Source of the DNA: Duganella radicis
GTDB taxonomy: Bacteria; Pseudomonadota; Gammaproteobacteria; Burkholderiales; Burkholderiaceae_D
DNA length: 64,000 nt
Direction of reading: 5' to 3'
Assembly (NCBI RefSeq): GCF_009720825.1
Contig: NZ_WNKY01000003.1
Coordinates: 1 to 64,000, forward strand
Made by a program: the position numbers and the translations under genes. The stretch's first letter is position 1, and every line of letters starts with the position of its first letter. The notes below the pieces were generated by a model that was given only the letters and a program-made list of their open reading frames with translations, searched no databases and had not been told where the DNA came from. Positions 8,569-17,566 of this stretch are shown piece by piece.

Positions 8569-8841
8569 CGAAAGAATTCTCTGTTGAAGGTCAGGCAAAG
8601 AGTAAGGTTTAATTTTCGAAAAGTCAAATACGAAAGATAAAAGAAAGAAATACTCCACAACAACTTTGCTTTAATGTGCTTGTTTCACGACATATTCGAA
8701 AGTGAAGCATGGTATGCGGACCTGATTCGAAAGATTTTGGCAATTATTTTTCGCTTTTTGCTTTCTTTTGGTTGACCGGCCTTGTTTTTATTTTTAGAGT
8801 AAATGTATCCCCACGGATTCTTTTCGAAAAATAAGCAAACT
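8569..8841. promoter_or_regulatory. Divergent aga/GH31 control region with repeated AgaR-type boxes
   Basis: This AT-rich gap carries GAAAG at 8570-8574, 8632-8636, 8643-8647, 8698-8702 and 8729-8733, plus CTTTC at 8761-8765. Four copies extend to CGAAAG, two of them to TTCGAAAG. CTTTC is the reported core of AgaR operators in proteobacteria. A rightward promoter fits TTGACC (8772-8777), 17 bases, TAGAGT (8795-8800), and the last box sits just upstream of its -35. A weaker leftward candidate is TTGACT (8626-8621), 16 bases, TACTCT. The rightward promoter makes the earlier start at 8803 for the GH31 gene unlikely. Confidence 0.65.
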
Positions 8842-11800
8842 ATGAGACACATTTTCGCCATCGTTGCCTTGTTCGCCAGTGCCCCGCTGCTGGCCGCGCC
8901 AATCGGCAACCTGCGCACCATGACCGCTGCGGCGGGCCAGCAGTGGAATCTGGTGACCGATACCGGCGCACAGCTACAGCTTAGTCTTCCGCGCGCCGAT
9001 GTGCTGCATATCTGGGCCGGCCCGCGCGGCGGTCTGACCAGCGCCGGCGACAAGGCGGCGCCGATTGTGGTGGCCACACCGGCGGCCTCGGTCGAGCACA
9101 GCGTCAGCGAGCAGGCCGACCACATCGTGATCCGCACGCCGGCACTGAGCTTGCGCATCGACCGCAAGCCGCTGCGTTTTACTTTATATCGTGCCGGCGA
9201 GGCGCAGCCGCTGTGGCGCGAGGTGCAGCCGCTGGAGCTGGGCGACAGGCAAAGCGTGCAGACTCTGTCCAGCGACAAGGCGGAACGCTTCTTCGGCGGC
9301 GGCCAGCAGAATGGCCGTTATGAATTCAAGGGCAGGCAGTTGCAGGTATCGTATTCCGGCGGCTGGGAGGAGGGCGATCGGCCGAGTCCCGCGCCTTTTC
9401 TCATGAGCTCTCGCGGCTGGGGCATGCTGCGCAATACCTGGTCGGACGGCAGCTACGATTTGCGCCAGAACGATCAGATCACGCTGGAGCATGACGAGGC
9501 GCGTTTCGATGCCTACTACTTCGTCGGCAGGGATGTGCGCGAAGTACTGGCGCGCTACACCGAATGGACCGGCCGCGCGCGCATGCTGCCGCGCTGGGCG
9601 CTGGAATATGGCGACGCCGATTGCTACAACGACGGCGACAACGTCAAGAAGCCCGGCACGGTGCCGAAAGGCTGGAGCGACGGCCCGACAGGCAAGACGC
9701 CGGACGTGATCGAGACCGTGGCACGCAAGTATCGCGAGCACGATATGCCGGGTGGCTGGATTCTGCCGAACGATGGTTATGGCTGCGGCTATTCTTCGCT
9801 GCCGGAGACGGTGCAGGGCCTGGCCAGATATGGCTTCCGCACCGGCCTGTGGACCGAGAACGGCGTCGAGAAGATGGCGTGGGAGGTCGGCACCGCCGGC
9901 ACCCGTGTGCAGAAGCTTGATGTGGCTTGGACGGGCAAGGGCTATCAGTTTTCTCTGGATGCGAACAAGTCTGCCTATGACGGCATCCTGAATAATTCCG
10001 ATGGACGTCCGTTCATCTGGACGGTGATGGGTTGGGCAGGCACGCAGCGCTACGCGGTGACGTGGACTGGCGACCAGAGTGCCAGCTGGGATTACATCCG
10101 CTGGCATGTGCCGACCTTGATCGGTTCCGGCTTGTCCGGCCAGGCCTATGCCACCGGTGACGTCGACGCGATTTTCGGCGGCAGCCCGGAGACCTATACC
10201 CGCGATTTGCAGTGGAAGAGTTTTACGCCGGTACTGATGGGGATGTCCGGCTGGGCGGCAGCGGAACGCAAGCATCCGTGGTGGTTTGCCGAGCCTTATG
10301 TCAGCATCAATCGCCGCTATCTGAAATTGAAGATGCGCCTGACGCCATATATGTACACCCTGATGCGCGAGGCGGAGCAGAGCGGCGCGCCGCTGGTGCG
10401 TGGCTTGATGTGGGATCACCCGGACGATCCCGCCGCGTACACGGAGGCTTATAAATACCAGTACCTGCTGGGCCGCGATCTGCTGGTGGCGCCGGTGTAC
10501 CGCAGCCAGGCGGTCAGCCAGGGATGGCGCCGCGGTATCCATTTGCCGCAGGGGCGGTGGTTTGATTATTGGGATGGTCGCCAGGCCACGGCCGGCAAGG
10601 CCGGGCGCGATATCGATCTGGCGGTCACGCTGGACAAGCTGCCGGTGTTCGTGCGCGCCGGCGCCATCCTGCCGATGTATCCGGAGATGCTGTACGACGG
10701 CCAGAAGCCGAAGGACGTGCTGACGCTGGACCTGTACCCACAAGGTACTTCCGAATTCACGCTGTATGAGGATGATGGCAACACGCGCCGCTATCAGGAG
10801 GACGCGTTCAGCCAGCAGGTGATCCGCATGAACGCCGGCGCCGAAGGCGTGACGGTCGACGTGGCGCCGGTCGCCGGCAGCTACGACGGCCAGCTGCCAC
10901 AGCGCGCCATCGCGCTGCGCATGCTTACCCGTCAGCGCCCCGCAGCGGTGAGCATCGCCACCATCCCTTCCACGCCGGCGGCCGCTGTGCTGCCGCCGCT
11001 GGCAGATCGCGCCGCGTTCGATGCGGCTGCGGAGGGCTGGTACTTCGATGCGGACGAGCGCCTTGGCACGTTGCACGTCAAGACATCCAGCCGGGACATC
11101 CGCCAGCCGTTGCGCTTCGTGGTGCAAGCGCCTGCGGCCACCGTTGCCGATGACGCTTTCCCGGCCGCGCCGGCACTGGGCCGCGCCATCCCGGCCGACG
11201 CCATGATGGTGCTGAACCGCCCATCCGAAGAAAACGGCTACCCGCTGGAAAACGCGTTCGATAACAATCCAGCCACCTGGTTCCGCACCACGCGCAGCCC
11301 GGCGGTGCAGGGCGGACCGCACGAGTGGGTGATCGGCTTCACCGAACGCCGCTTGATCGACGGCATCGAACTCGCTCCGCGCAACGATCAACACTGGAAG
11401 AACGGCCAGATTCGCGACTACGAAATCTACATGAGCGACAACAACGGCGACTGGGGGCGGCCGATCAAACGTGGACAGCTGAAACTGGAGCAGGGTACGC
11501 AAACCATCAACTTCCCGCCCGTTGCCGGCCGCCTGCTGCGCTTCCGCGTCCTCAGTACGCAGAATCCCGACGGCGACGGCGCCGCAGCCACCGACCCGAT
11601 GGTGACCGCCGCCGGCGCATCCGCCGCCCGCGCCTTCAACGCCGCAGTCCCGAGCGAAGTAGCGCCGATCACACTGTCCGAATTCCACGTGATGGCCTAC
11701 CAGCCGAAGGAAGGCGCGGAGCTCCAGCAATACCTGTCCGACCTGGCGTTGCCGAAGTCCATTAGCCGCGACAAACCATTGCGCGGCAAGGAGATGCGCA

Positions 11801-12147
11801 TGAACGGCCTGTGGTTCCGCAAAGGCCTGGGCGTTGGACCATCCAGCCGCATCGACCTGCAACTGGCGGGCACCTGGAATCTGCTGCGCGCCGACCTTGG
11901 CGTCGACGACAGCTGCCGCGATGCGGGCGGTCTGCAATTCCAGGTCTGGAGCGGCGAACGCCTGCTGTACGACAGTGGCCTGATTACCGCGCCAGCGGTG
12001 GTCAAGCCGGAGATCGACATACGCGGATTAAGCCAGATCAGCCTGCGCACGCTGGGTGCGCGCGGCGGCAAGCCGCAGCAGGTATGCGGCAACTGGGCCA
12101 ACGCGGTCCTGCTGGGCACGGAGGGAAGCACGGTCACGCCGCGCTAG
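8842..12147 (+). CDS. Secreted GH31 glycosidase, probable alpha-N-acetylgalactosaminidase, with CBM32-like and NPCBM domains
   Basis: About 1101 residues from the ATG at 8842, which gives a clean signal peptide (MRHIFAIVALFASAPLLA). The in-frame ATG at 8803 lies at the predicted transcription start and is rejected. The N-terminal beta domain (about 30-230) leads into a GH31 barrel (about 245-560). The likely nucleophile is D360 in QKLDVAW and the acid/base D411 in WTGDQSASW. A C-terminal beta region follows, then a discoidin/CBM32-like module (about 790-955, with PLENAFDNNPATWF) and an NPCBM-like module (about 960-1095, with GLGVGPSSRI and WANAVLLG). Some GH31 enzymes are retaining alpha-GalNAc-ases. 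The divergent aga operon points that way; other alpha-glycosidase activity remains possible. Confidence 0.85.
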   Translation: MRHIFAIVALFASAPLLAAPIGNLRTMTAAAGQQWNLVTDTGAQLQLSLPRADVLHIWAGPRGGLTSAGDKAAPIVVATPAASVEHSVSEQADHIVIRTPALSLRIDRKPLRFTLYRAGEAQPLWREVQPLELGDRQSVQTLSSDKAERFFGGGQQNGRYEFKGRQLQVSYSGGWEEGDRPSPAPFLMSSRGWGMLRNTWSDGSYDLRQNDQITLEHDEARFDAYYFVGRDVREVLARYTEWTGRARMLPRWALEYGDADCYNDGDNVKKPGTVPKGWSDGPTGKTPDVIETVARKYREHDMPGGWILPNDGYGCGYSSLPETVQGLARYGFRTGLWTENGVEKMAWEVGTAGTRVQKLDVAWTGKGYQFSLDANKSAYDGILNNSDGRPFIWTVMGWAGTQRYAVTWTGDQSASWDYIRWHVPTLIGSGLSGQAYATGDVDAIFGGSPETYTRDLQWKSFTPVLMGMSGWAAAERKHPWWFAEPYVSINRRYLKLKMRLTPYMYTLMREAEQSGAPLVRGLMWDHPDDPAAYTEAYKYQYLLGRDLLVAPVYRSQAVSQGWRRGIHLPQGRWFDYWDGRQATAGKAGRDIDLAVTLDKLPVFVRAGAILPMYPEMLYDGQKPKDVLTLDLYPQGTSEFTLYEDDGNTRRYQEDAFSQQVIRMNAGAEGVTVDVAPVAGSYDGQLPQRAIALRMLTRQRPAAVSIATIPSTPAAAVLPPLADRAAFDAAAEGWYFDADERLGTLHVKTSSRDIRQPLRFVVQAPAATVADDAFPAAPALGRAIPADAMMVLNRPSEENGYPLENAFDNNPATWFRTTRSPAVQGGPHEWVIGFTERRLIDGIELAPRNDQHWKNGQIRDYEIYMSDNNGDWGRPIKRGQLKLEQGTQTINFPPVAGRLLRFRVLSTQNPDGDGAAATDPMVTAAGASAARAFNAAVPSEVAPITLSEFHVMAYQPKEGAELQQYLSDLALPKSISRDKPLRGKEMRMNGLWFRKGLGVGPSSRIDLQLAGTWNLLRADLGVDDSCRDAGGLQFQVWSGERLLYDSGLITAPAVVKPEIDIRGLSQISLRTLGARGGKPQQVCGNWANAVLLGTEGSTVTPR

Positions 12148-12246
12148 ATCCAACACAGAGTTTTCACACGAAAGAGCCCCTCTTCGGACCGGGGAGGGAC
12201 TGTTGCAGCCTCACGATAACAAACCATGTATAAAAGGGAGAGAACC
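12148..12246 (+). promoter_or_regulatory. Gap before the TonB receptor with one AgaR-type element
   Basis: This 99-base gap holds a CACGAAAG sequence (GAAAG at 12170-12174), the same core as in the main control region, and a weak C/G-rich hairpin (CCCTC 12178-12182 with GAGGG 12194-12198). It may give local control of the receptor gene or reduce read-through from the GH31 gene. A single five-base match could be chance. Confidence 0.3.
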
Positions 12247-15195
12247 ATGCAGATGAAAAAACTGGTCGCCGCGATGATGGCGGTAGGTCTGGCTTCGACG
12301 GCATTCGCCGCCGAGGACCAGGACGACAAGATGGTGCGAGTCGAGGTGACCGGCTCCAGCCTGAAACGCATCAACGCGGAGACGGCGTCGCCGGTGCAGG
12401 TCATCGATGCCAAAGAGATCGAAAACATGGGCGCACGCACGCTGCTGCAAGTGTTGGACAACCTGCCGGCCGCGCGTCCGGCGCAGCAGGACTTCCGTTC
12501 GATGTTCACTGGCTCCGACGGTGCCTCGCAGGCCAACCTGCGCGGACTTGGCGCGCAAGGCACGCTGGTGCTGCTGAATGGCCGCCGCCTGTCGTTCTAC
12601 GGCGCGCCGGCCGGCTTCCAGACCATGTTCGTCAACATCGACTCGATTCCCGCCGCCGCCATCGAGCGCATGGAAATCCTGACCGACGGCGCGTCGGCGG
12701 TGTATGGCTCGGACGCGGTGGCAGGCGTCATCAACGTGATTACCAGGAAGAGCTACCAGGGCCTGGAAGCGCGCGGCAACGTGGATACCTCGCCCAGCGT
12801 GAAATCCTACGGTGAGCGCCAGGGCAGCCTGATTTACGGCCACGGTGACCTGGCCAGCGACGGTTACAACATCTACGGCTCGGTTAACGTCTATCAGCGC
12901 GACCGCATTTCGACTGCGGACACCTACCTCAAACGTCCGGCCGCCTTCTACGACAACAACCCAACCTTCATCACCAACTACCGCGTTGGCGTCGGCAGCG
13001 AGCCGGGTGCGCTGAATCCGGGCACCTTCTTCGTCTTCGATAAAGCCAACAACACCCGCACCCAGCGCGCGGTCAGCGGCTGCACCACCAGGATCACTGA
13101 AGCTTCCGGTACGCGCTGCGTGTGGAACTCGCTGCCGTATGCGTTGGATACCGGCCCCTCGTCGGACCGCATCACCGGCTACCTGAATGGCCGCATGAAG
13201 CTGGGCGGCGACCTGGAAGCGTTCGCGGAAACCGCCTACACCCACATCAGGCTGCGCGGCGAGAACGGCCCGCGTACCTTCAACAGCGGCAGCACCAACA
13301 ACTGGTTCGCGCGTAACACCGGCACCACGCTCAACACCTTCGCCATTCCGTATCTGGGACCGGACAACGTCTACCTGAAAGGCAAGCTGGATGCCGACAT
13401 GGCGGCCAAGATGGGCGGTGCGGCGGGGCTGAACTACATCCTGCAAGACGCCAACGGCCACTTCGGCCAGACCAATATCGACAACAGCTACCGCGCACTG
13501 GCCGGCCTGCGCGGCAGCTTCGCCAACGGCTGGGATTTTGAAACGGCACTGGCGGTGGCGGGCAGTCATTCCACGCTGTACCAGACCATCAACATCAATA
13601 CCAAGGGCTTCGAAAAAGCGTTTGGCCCGTTCACCACCGACCCGGTCACCGGCCGCACCTATATCTCGGATAATCCCGCCTACAAGTTCGGTGAGATCAG
13701 CGAATCGAATGCCGCGTTGCTGCGCGCCGCTTATCCAACCTTCGACATCCAGTCCTGGACCAAGTTGATCACCTGGGACGGCAAGGTGGAAGGCACGCTG
13801 TTCACGCTGGGCGAGCGCGAGGTGCGCGCGGCATTCGGCGCAAGTTTCATGCGCGAGAGCTTCTACACGCCGGGCAATCCGGATGCGGCCAATGGCCTGA
13901 TCACGCAGCAGGGCGGTTCCTGGTTCGACGGCCAGCGCAATATCGGCGCCGTGTTCAGCGAAGTGGTGGTGCCGCTGAGCGATACGCTGGAGCTGAATGC
14001 TGCCGCGCGGCTCGATAAATATCCCAACTTTGCCGCCAACCTGGCGCCGAAGATCGGCGTGCAATGGCGCGCCCGCCCGGAGGTGCTGGTGCGCGGCACC
14101 TACTCGGAAGGCTTCCGCGCGCCCAACCTGGCGGAATCGGGTAGCGGCGGCGTGTTCGCGCAGGTGGGCGGTATCCGCGACACCGTGCGCTGCGACGAAA
14201 CCAACGCCATGGCCAAGCTGCTGATGAAGTCCGTCACGCCGGCCGAGGTCGAGCTGGGCAAGAACCTGCTGAACTCCAACTGCTCGACCACCGTGGGCGG
14301 CCTGACGCCGCCGAATCCGCAGCTGCGTCCGGAGAAAGCCAAGATCTCCACCGCAGGCCTGGTGCTGCAACCGGCCAAGGATGTCAGCGTGTCGGTCGAC
14401 TACTGGTTCGTCTATCGCCGCAATGAAATCGTGCGCCAGGACTTCAATGAACTGTTCACGCAACTGGTGGAAAAGTATGGCCCGACCCTGGCAGGCAGCA
14501 GCGCCGCGATCCGCAATCCGATCAGCGATGCGGACCGTGGCAATATCGCGGCGGTGGCGGCCATGTGCAAGAACCCGGCCAACGCGGCCGCCTGCTCCGG
14601 CGCCTTGCCGACCTACTCGGTGGGTAACATCGGCGGCCTGATTAACTCCTACTCGAATCGCGGACGCACGCTGATCGACGGCATCGACGTGGATGCGCGC
14701 ACCCGCTTCTCGTTCGGCGACATGGGCAAGCTGAATACCGGCGTATCGGCCACTTTCCGCCGCCGGGAAACCTATAACTCGGAAGACGGCACCGGCTTCA
14801 GTGGCAACTACGTGGGTTACTACGATTCGCCACGCATTCGCGCCACCTTCAATGCCGACTGGGCCTACCGCAACTTCATCACCAGTGTGTTCGTGAACTA
14901 CTCTGGCAAGACCAAGTGGGCCGCCGGTCCGTGGGACACCGACAATGCGCCGGGCACCTGCATGGCCGCCGGCGTCGAGATGCCCAAGAACCAGTGCGAT
15001 GGCGCGCCTTCGTACACCACCGTCAATCTGGGCTTCAACTGGAAGCCGATGAAGCATCTGGATCTGGGCCTGAACATCAAGAATGTGCTGAACAAGCAGC
15101 CTTACTACGATCCTAATGGCTGGGAGGGCTACAATCACAGCCAGAATTTGTTCGGACGCCAGTATGCATTCTCGGCGAGCTATAAATTCTTTTAA
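12247..15195 (+). CDS. TonB-dependent receptor (probable GalNAc-glycan uptake)
   Basis: A 982-residue outer-membrane receptor. The ATG at 12247 is preceded by AGGGAG and yields the signal peptide MQMKKLVAAMMAVGLASTAFA; the upstream ATG at 12226 has no such site. A TonB-box-like VRVEVTGS lies just after the signal. The plug follows, with TASPVQVIDAKEIENMGART, LRGLGAQGTLVLLNGRRL and ILTDGASAVYGSDAVAGVINVIT. The large barrel ends in SASYKFF with the terminal Phe typical of barrels. Its class resembles the carbohydrate/oligopeptide receptors of oxalobacteria and xanthomonads. Position between the GH31 and GH109-type enzymes suggests import of GalNAc-containing oligosaccharides. The ligand is inferred. 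Confidence 0.87.
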   Translation: MQMKKLVAAMMAVGLASTAFAAEDQDDKMVRVEVTGSSLKRINAETASPVQVIDAKEIENMGARTLLQVLDNLPAARPAQQDFRSMFTGSDGASQANLRGLGAQGTLVLLNGRRLSFYGAPAGFQTMFVNIDSIPAAAIERMEILTDGASAVYGSDAVAGVINVITRKSYQGLEARGNVDTSPSVKSYGERQGSLIYGHGDLASDGYNIYGSVNVYQRDRISTADTYLKRPAAFYDNNPTFITNYRVGVGSEPGALNPGTFFVFDKANNTRTQRAVSGCTTRITEASGTRCVWNSLPYALDTGPSSDRITGYLNGRMKLGGDLEAFAETAYTHIRLRGENGPRTFNSGSTNNWFARNTGTTLNTFAIPYLGPDNVYLKGKLDADMAAKMGGAAGLNYILQDANGHFGQTNIDNSYRALAGLRGSFANGWDFETALAVAGSHSTLYQTININTKGFEKAFGPFTTDPVTGRTYISDNPAYKFGEISESNAALLRAAYPTFDIQSWTKLITWDGKVEGTLFTLGEREVRAAFGASFMRESFYTPGNPDAANGLITQQGGSWFDGQRNIGAVFSEVVVPLSDTLELNAAARLDKYPNFAANLAPKIGVQWRARPEVLVRGTYSEGFRAPNLAESGSGGVFAQVGGIRDTVRCDETNAMAKLLMKSVTPAEVELGKNLLNSNCSTTVGGLTPPNPQLRPEKAKISTAGLVLQPAKDVSVSVDYWFVYRRNEIVRQDFNELFTQLVEKYGPTLAGSSAAIRNPISDADRGNIAAVAAMCKNPANAAACSGALPTYSVGNIGGLINSYSNRGRTLIDGIDVDARTRFSFGDMGKLNTGVSATFRRRETYNSEDGTGFSGNYVGYYDSPRIRATFNADWAYRNFITSVFVNYSGKTKWAAGPWDTDNAPGTCMAAGVEMPKNQCDGAPSYTTVNLGFNWKPMKHLDLGLNIKNVLNKQPYYDPNGWEGYNHSQNLFGRQYAFSASYKFF

Positions 15196-15209
15196 CAAGG
15201 GTAGAACTG

Positions 15210-16571
15210 ATGGACAAGCAATTCAATCGACGTGACTTCCTTGCCACCGGCGCGGCGCTGGCCGGTAGCCTGATGCTGCCGAAGGCCTTTGCCGCCACGC
15301 GCCAGCGCGTGCGCATCGGCATGATCGGTACCGGCATGCGCGGCCAGGTGCTGTTGCAGGAACTGCTGCGCCGCGATGACGTGGAAGTGGCGGCGCTGTG
15401 CGATATCGAACCGATCATGTTGAGCCGCGCGCTGGCCAACGTCAGCAAGCACAATAAACCTGCGCCCAAGACCTGGGGCGAAGACCGCGACCCGCAAGCC
15501 TACAAGCGCATGCTGGATGCCGGCGGCCTCGATGGCGTGATCATTGCCACGCCGTGGGAATGGCATGCGCCGATGGCCATCGCCGCCATGCAGGCTAAAA
15601 TCCCGGTCGGTTGCGAGGTGGTGGCAGGCATCACGCTGCAAGACCACTGGGATGTACTGAATGCCCAGTTGAAAACGCAGACGCCGTATATGCTGCTGGA
15701 GAATGTGTGCTTCCGCCGCGATGTGATGGCGGTGCTGCAAATGGTGCGCGCCGGCGTGTTTGGTGAACTGGTGCATCTGCAAGGCGGCTACCAGCACGAT
15801 TTGCGCGCGGTGAAGTTCAATAGCGGCGATCCGGCCAAGCCGTATGGCGGTGGCGTGGAGTACGGCGCCAAGGGCTGGTCGGAGGCGCGCTGGCGCACCG
15901 AGCATTCGGTGCGGCGCAATGGCGAGCTGTATCCGAGCCATGGCATCGGCCCGTGCGCGATGTACACCAACATCAATCGCGGCAACCGGTTCACGCGCAT
16001 TAATTCCTTCGCCACCAAGGCGCGCGGCCTGCATGATTACGTGGTGAAGCAGGGCGGGGCGAATCATCCGAACGCCAAGACCACTTTCAAACTGGGCGAC
16101 GTGGTGACCACCACACTGGCTTGCGAGAATGGCGAGACCATTATTCTGCAACACGATACCTCGCTGCCGCGCCCTTATTCGCTGGGCTTCCGCGTGCAGG
16201 GTACGGATGGCCTGTGGATGGATGTGAATCACTCGATCCACATCGAAGGCAAGAGCAAGCCGCACCAGTGGGACGACTTCCAGCAGTGGCAGGACAAGTA
16301 TGAGCATCCGCTGTGGAAGAAGTATGGCAAGCAGGCGGAGGGCGCGGGTCATGGCGGCATGGACTTCTTTGTGATCCATTCCTTCATTGAGGCGCTGAAG
16401 GCGGAAGCGCCAATGCCGATCGATATCTACGATGCGGTGACGTGGAGCGCCATTACGCCGCTGTCCGAGCAGTCGATCGCGCAGAACTTCCAGACGCTGG
16501 ACTTCCCGGACTTCACGGCCGGCCAGTGGAAGACGCGCAAGCCGATTTTCGCGTTTGATGACCGCTATTAA
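15210..16571 (+). CDS. GH109-type alpha-N-acetylgalactosaminidase (Gfo/Idh/MocA fold, Tat-exported)
   Basis: A 453-residue protein. The twin-arginine signal NRRDFLATGAALAGSLMLP is followed by a Rossmann domain (RIGMIGTGMRGQ) and a GFO/IDH/MocA C-terminal domain. Several stretches match my recollection of the Elizabethkingia GH109 enzyme closely: ATPWEWHAPMAIAAMQA, LENVCFRRDVMAVL, GGYQHDLR, NRGNRF, KARGLHDY and AGHGGMDFF. GH109 enzymes release alpha-GalNAc, for example from blood-group A structures, using tightly bound NAD. Tat export fits a protein that folds around cofactor before leaving the cytoplasm. It follows the TonB receptor by 14 bases and is probably co-transcribed. Generic oxidoreductase is the less likely alternative. 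Confidence 0.88.
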   Translation: MDKQFNRRDFLATGAALAGSLMLPKAFAATRQRVRIGMIGTGMRGQVLLQELLRRDDVEVAALCDIEPIMLSRALANVSKHNKPAPKTWGEDRDPQAYKRMLDAGGLDGVIIATPWEWHAPMAIAAMQAKIPVGCEVVAGITLQDHWDVLNAQLKTQTPYMLLENVCFRRDVMAVLQMVRAGVFGELVHLQGGYQHDLRAVKFNSGDPAKPYGGGVEYGAKGWSEARWRTEHSVRRNGELYPSHGIGPCAMYTNINRGNRFTRINSFATKARGLHDYVVKQGGANHPNAKTTFKLGDVVTTTLACENGETIILQHDTSLPRPYSLGFRVQGTDGLWMDVNHSIHIEGKSKPHQWDDFQQWQDKYEHPLWKKYGKQAEGAGHGGMDFFVIHSFIEALKAEAPMPIDIYDAVTWSAITPLSEQSIAQNFQTLDFPDFTAGQWKTRKPIFAFDDRY

Positions 16572-16638
16572 TCACCGCGAATAAGAGACGCAGCAAGGCG
16601 GTGTACAATCTGGGCGCTTAAATTTCACTCTCGCGCCC

Positions 16639-17556
16639 ATGCTTTCACGCCGCCTTGTTTTAGTGTTACTGTCCGCAGTCGCCATCGCCGGCTGCAAAAC
16701 CACGCCTGTGGCGGAAACGCCTGTCGTGCAGCCGCCGGTCGCCGCACCGGAGCCGCTGCCTCCCAAGAAAATCAAGATCGGCCTGGCCCTGGGCGGCGGC
16801 GCGGCGCGCGGCTTCGCGCATATCGGCGTGATCAAGGCACTGGAAGCGCAGGGCATTTATCCTGACATCGTGGTCGGCACCAGCGCCGGCAGCGTGGTCG
16901 GCGCGCTGTACGCCGCCGGCAACACCGGCTTCCAGCTGCAAAAGATGGCGATGGAAATGGACGAGGCGCAGATTTCCGACTGGGCCTTGCCGCTGTTCCG
17001 CAAGTCGACTGGCGTGTTGAAAGGCGAGGCGCTGCAAGCCTACGTGAATAAAGCCGTCAACAACCAGCCGATGGAAAAGCTCAAGATTCCGTTCGGCGCG
17101 GTGGCGGCGGACCTCAAGGACGGCAAGTCTATCCTGTTCCAGCGAGGGAACACCGGCATGGCGGTGCGCGCCTCGTCGGCGGTGCCGGGCGTGTTTCAGC
17201 CGGTGACCATCAATGGCCATACTTATGTCGACGGTGGCCTGGTGGCGCCGGTGCCGGTGCGCTTTGCGCGCGACATGGGCGCGGACTTCGTCATCGCGGT
17301 CAATATCTCGACGCAGGCCGACGTGCAAGCCACCGTCAGCTCGCTGGACGTGATCATGCAGACCTTCTCCATCATGGGCCAGCGTATCAACGAATATGAG
17401 CTGCGCGATGCGGACGTCGTCATCACGCCGCCGCTGGGTAAAATGGCCAGCAATGACTTCAATGGCCGCAACCAGGCGGTGCTGGCGGGCGAGCAGGCCG
17501 CGGCGCAGGTGATGGCTCAGATCAAACAAAAACTCGAAGCGAAACGTCGACCATAA
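16639..17556 (+). CDS. Patatin-like phospholipase lipoprotein
   Basis: A 305-residue patatin-family protein. The signal ends in AVAIAGC, a lipobox with Cys19, so it is probably lipid-anchored and envelope-located. A Pro-rich linker precedes the catalytic domain. The oxyanion motif GGGAARG lies near residue 52, the nucleophile elbow GTSAGS has Ser82, and the catalytic Asp is in VDGGL (D198). The dyad is intact, so lipid acyl-hydrolase activity of the RssA type is likely; substrate is unknown. It is separated from the GH109-type gene by 67 bases and followed after 10 bases by the GlcG-like gene, so those two are probably one unit. Confidence 0.85.
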   Translation: MLSRRLVLVLLSAVAIAGCKTTPVAETPVVQPPVAAPEPLPPKKIKIGLALGGGAARGFAHIGVIKALEAQGIYPDIVVGTSAGSVVGALYAAGNTGFQLQKMAMEMDEAQISDWALPLFRKSTGVLKGEALQAYVNKAVNNQPMEKLKIPFGAVAADLKDGKSILFQRGNTGMAVRASSAVPGVFQPVTINGHTYVDGGLVAPVPVRFARDMGADFVIAVNISTQADVQATVSSLDVIMQTFSIMGQRINEYELRDADVVITPPLGKMASNDFNGRNQAVLAGEQAAAQVMAQIKQKLEAKRRP

Positions 17557-17566
17557 GGAAGTACTC

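Noticed and set aside
8803-8841. Earlier ATG for the GH31 gene at 8803
   Set aside because: It lies at the predicted transcription start of the TTGACC/TAGAGT promoter and would hide the signal peptide behind 13 polar residues.
9184-11937. A 917-codon open frame antisense to the GH31 gene
   Set aside because: GH31, CBM32-like and NPCBM-like domains are all on the plus strand; the reverse frame is a codon-bias shadow.
12211-15198. A 995-codon open frame antisense to the TonB receptor
   Set aside because: It mirrors a gene with clear plug and barrel motifs. Its translation is His/Arg/Val-rich without domains, as expected for the complement of GC-rich coding DNA.
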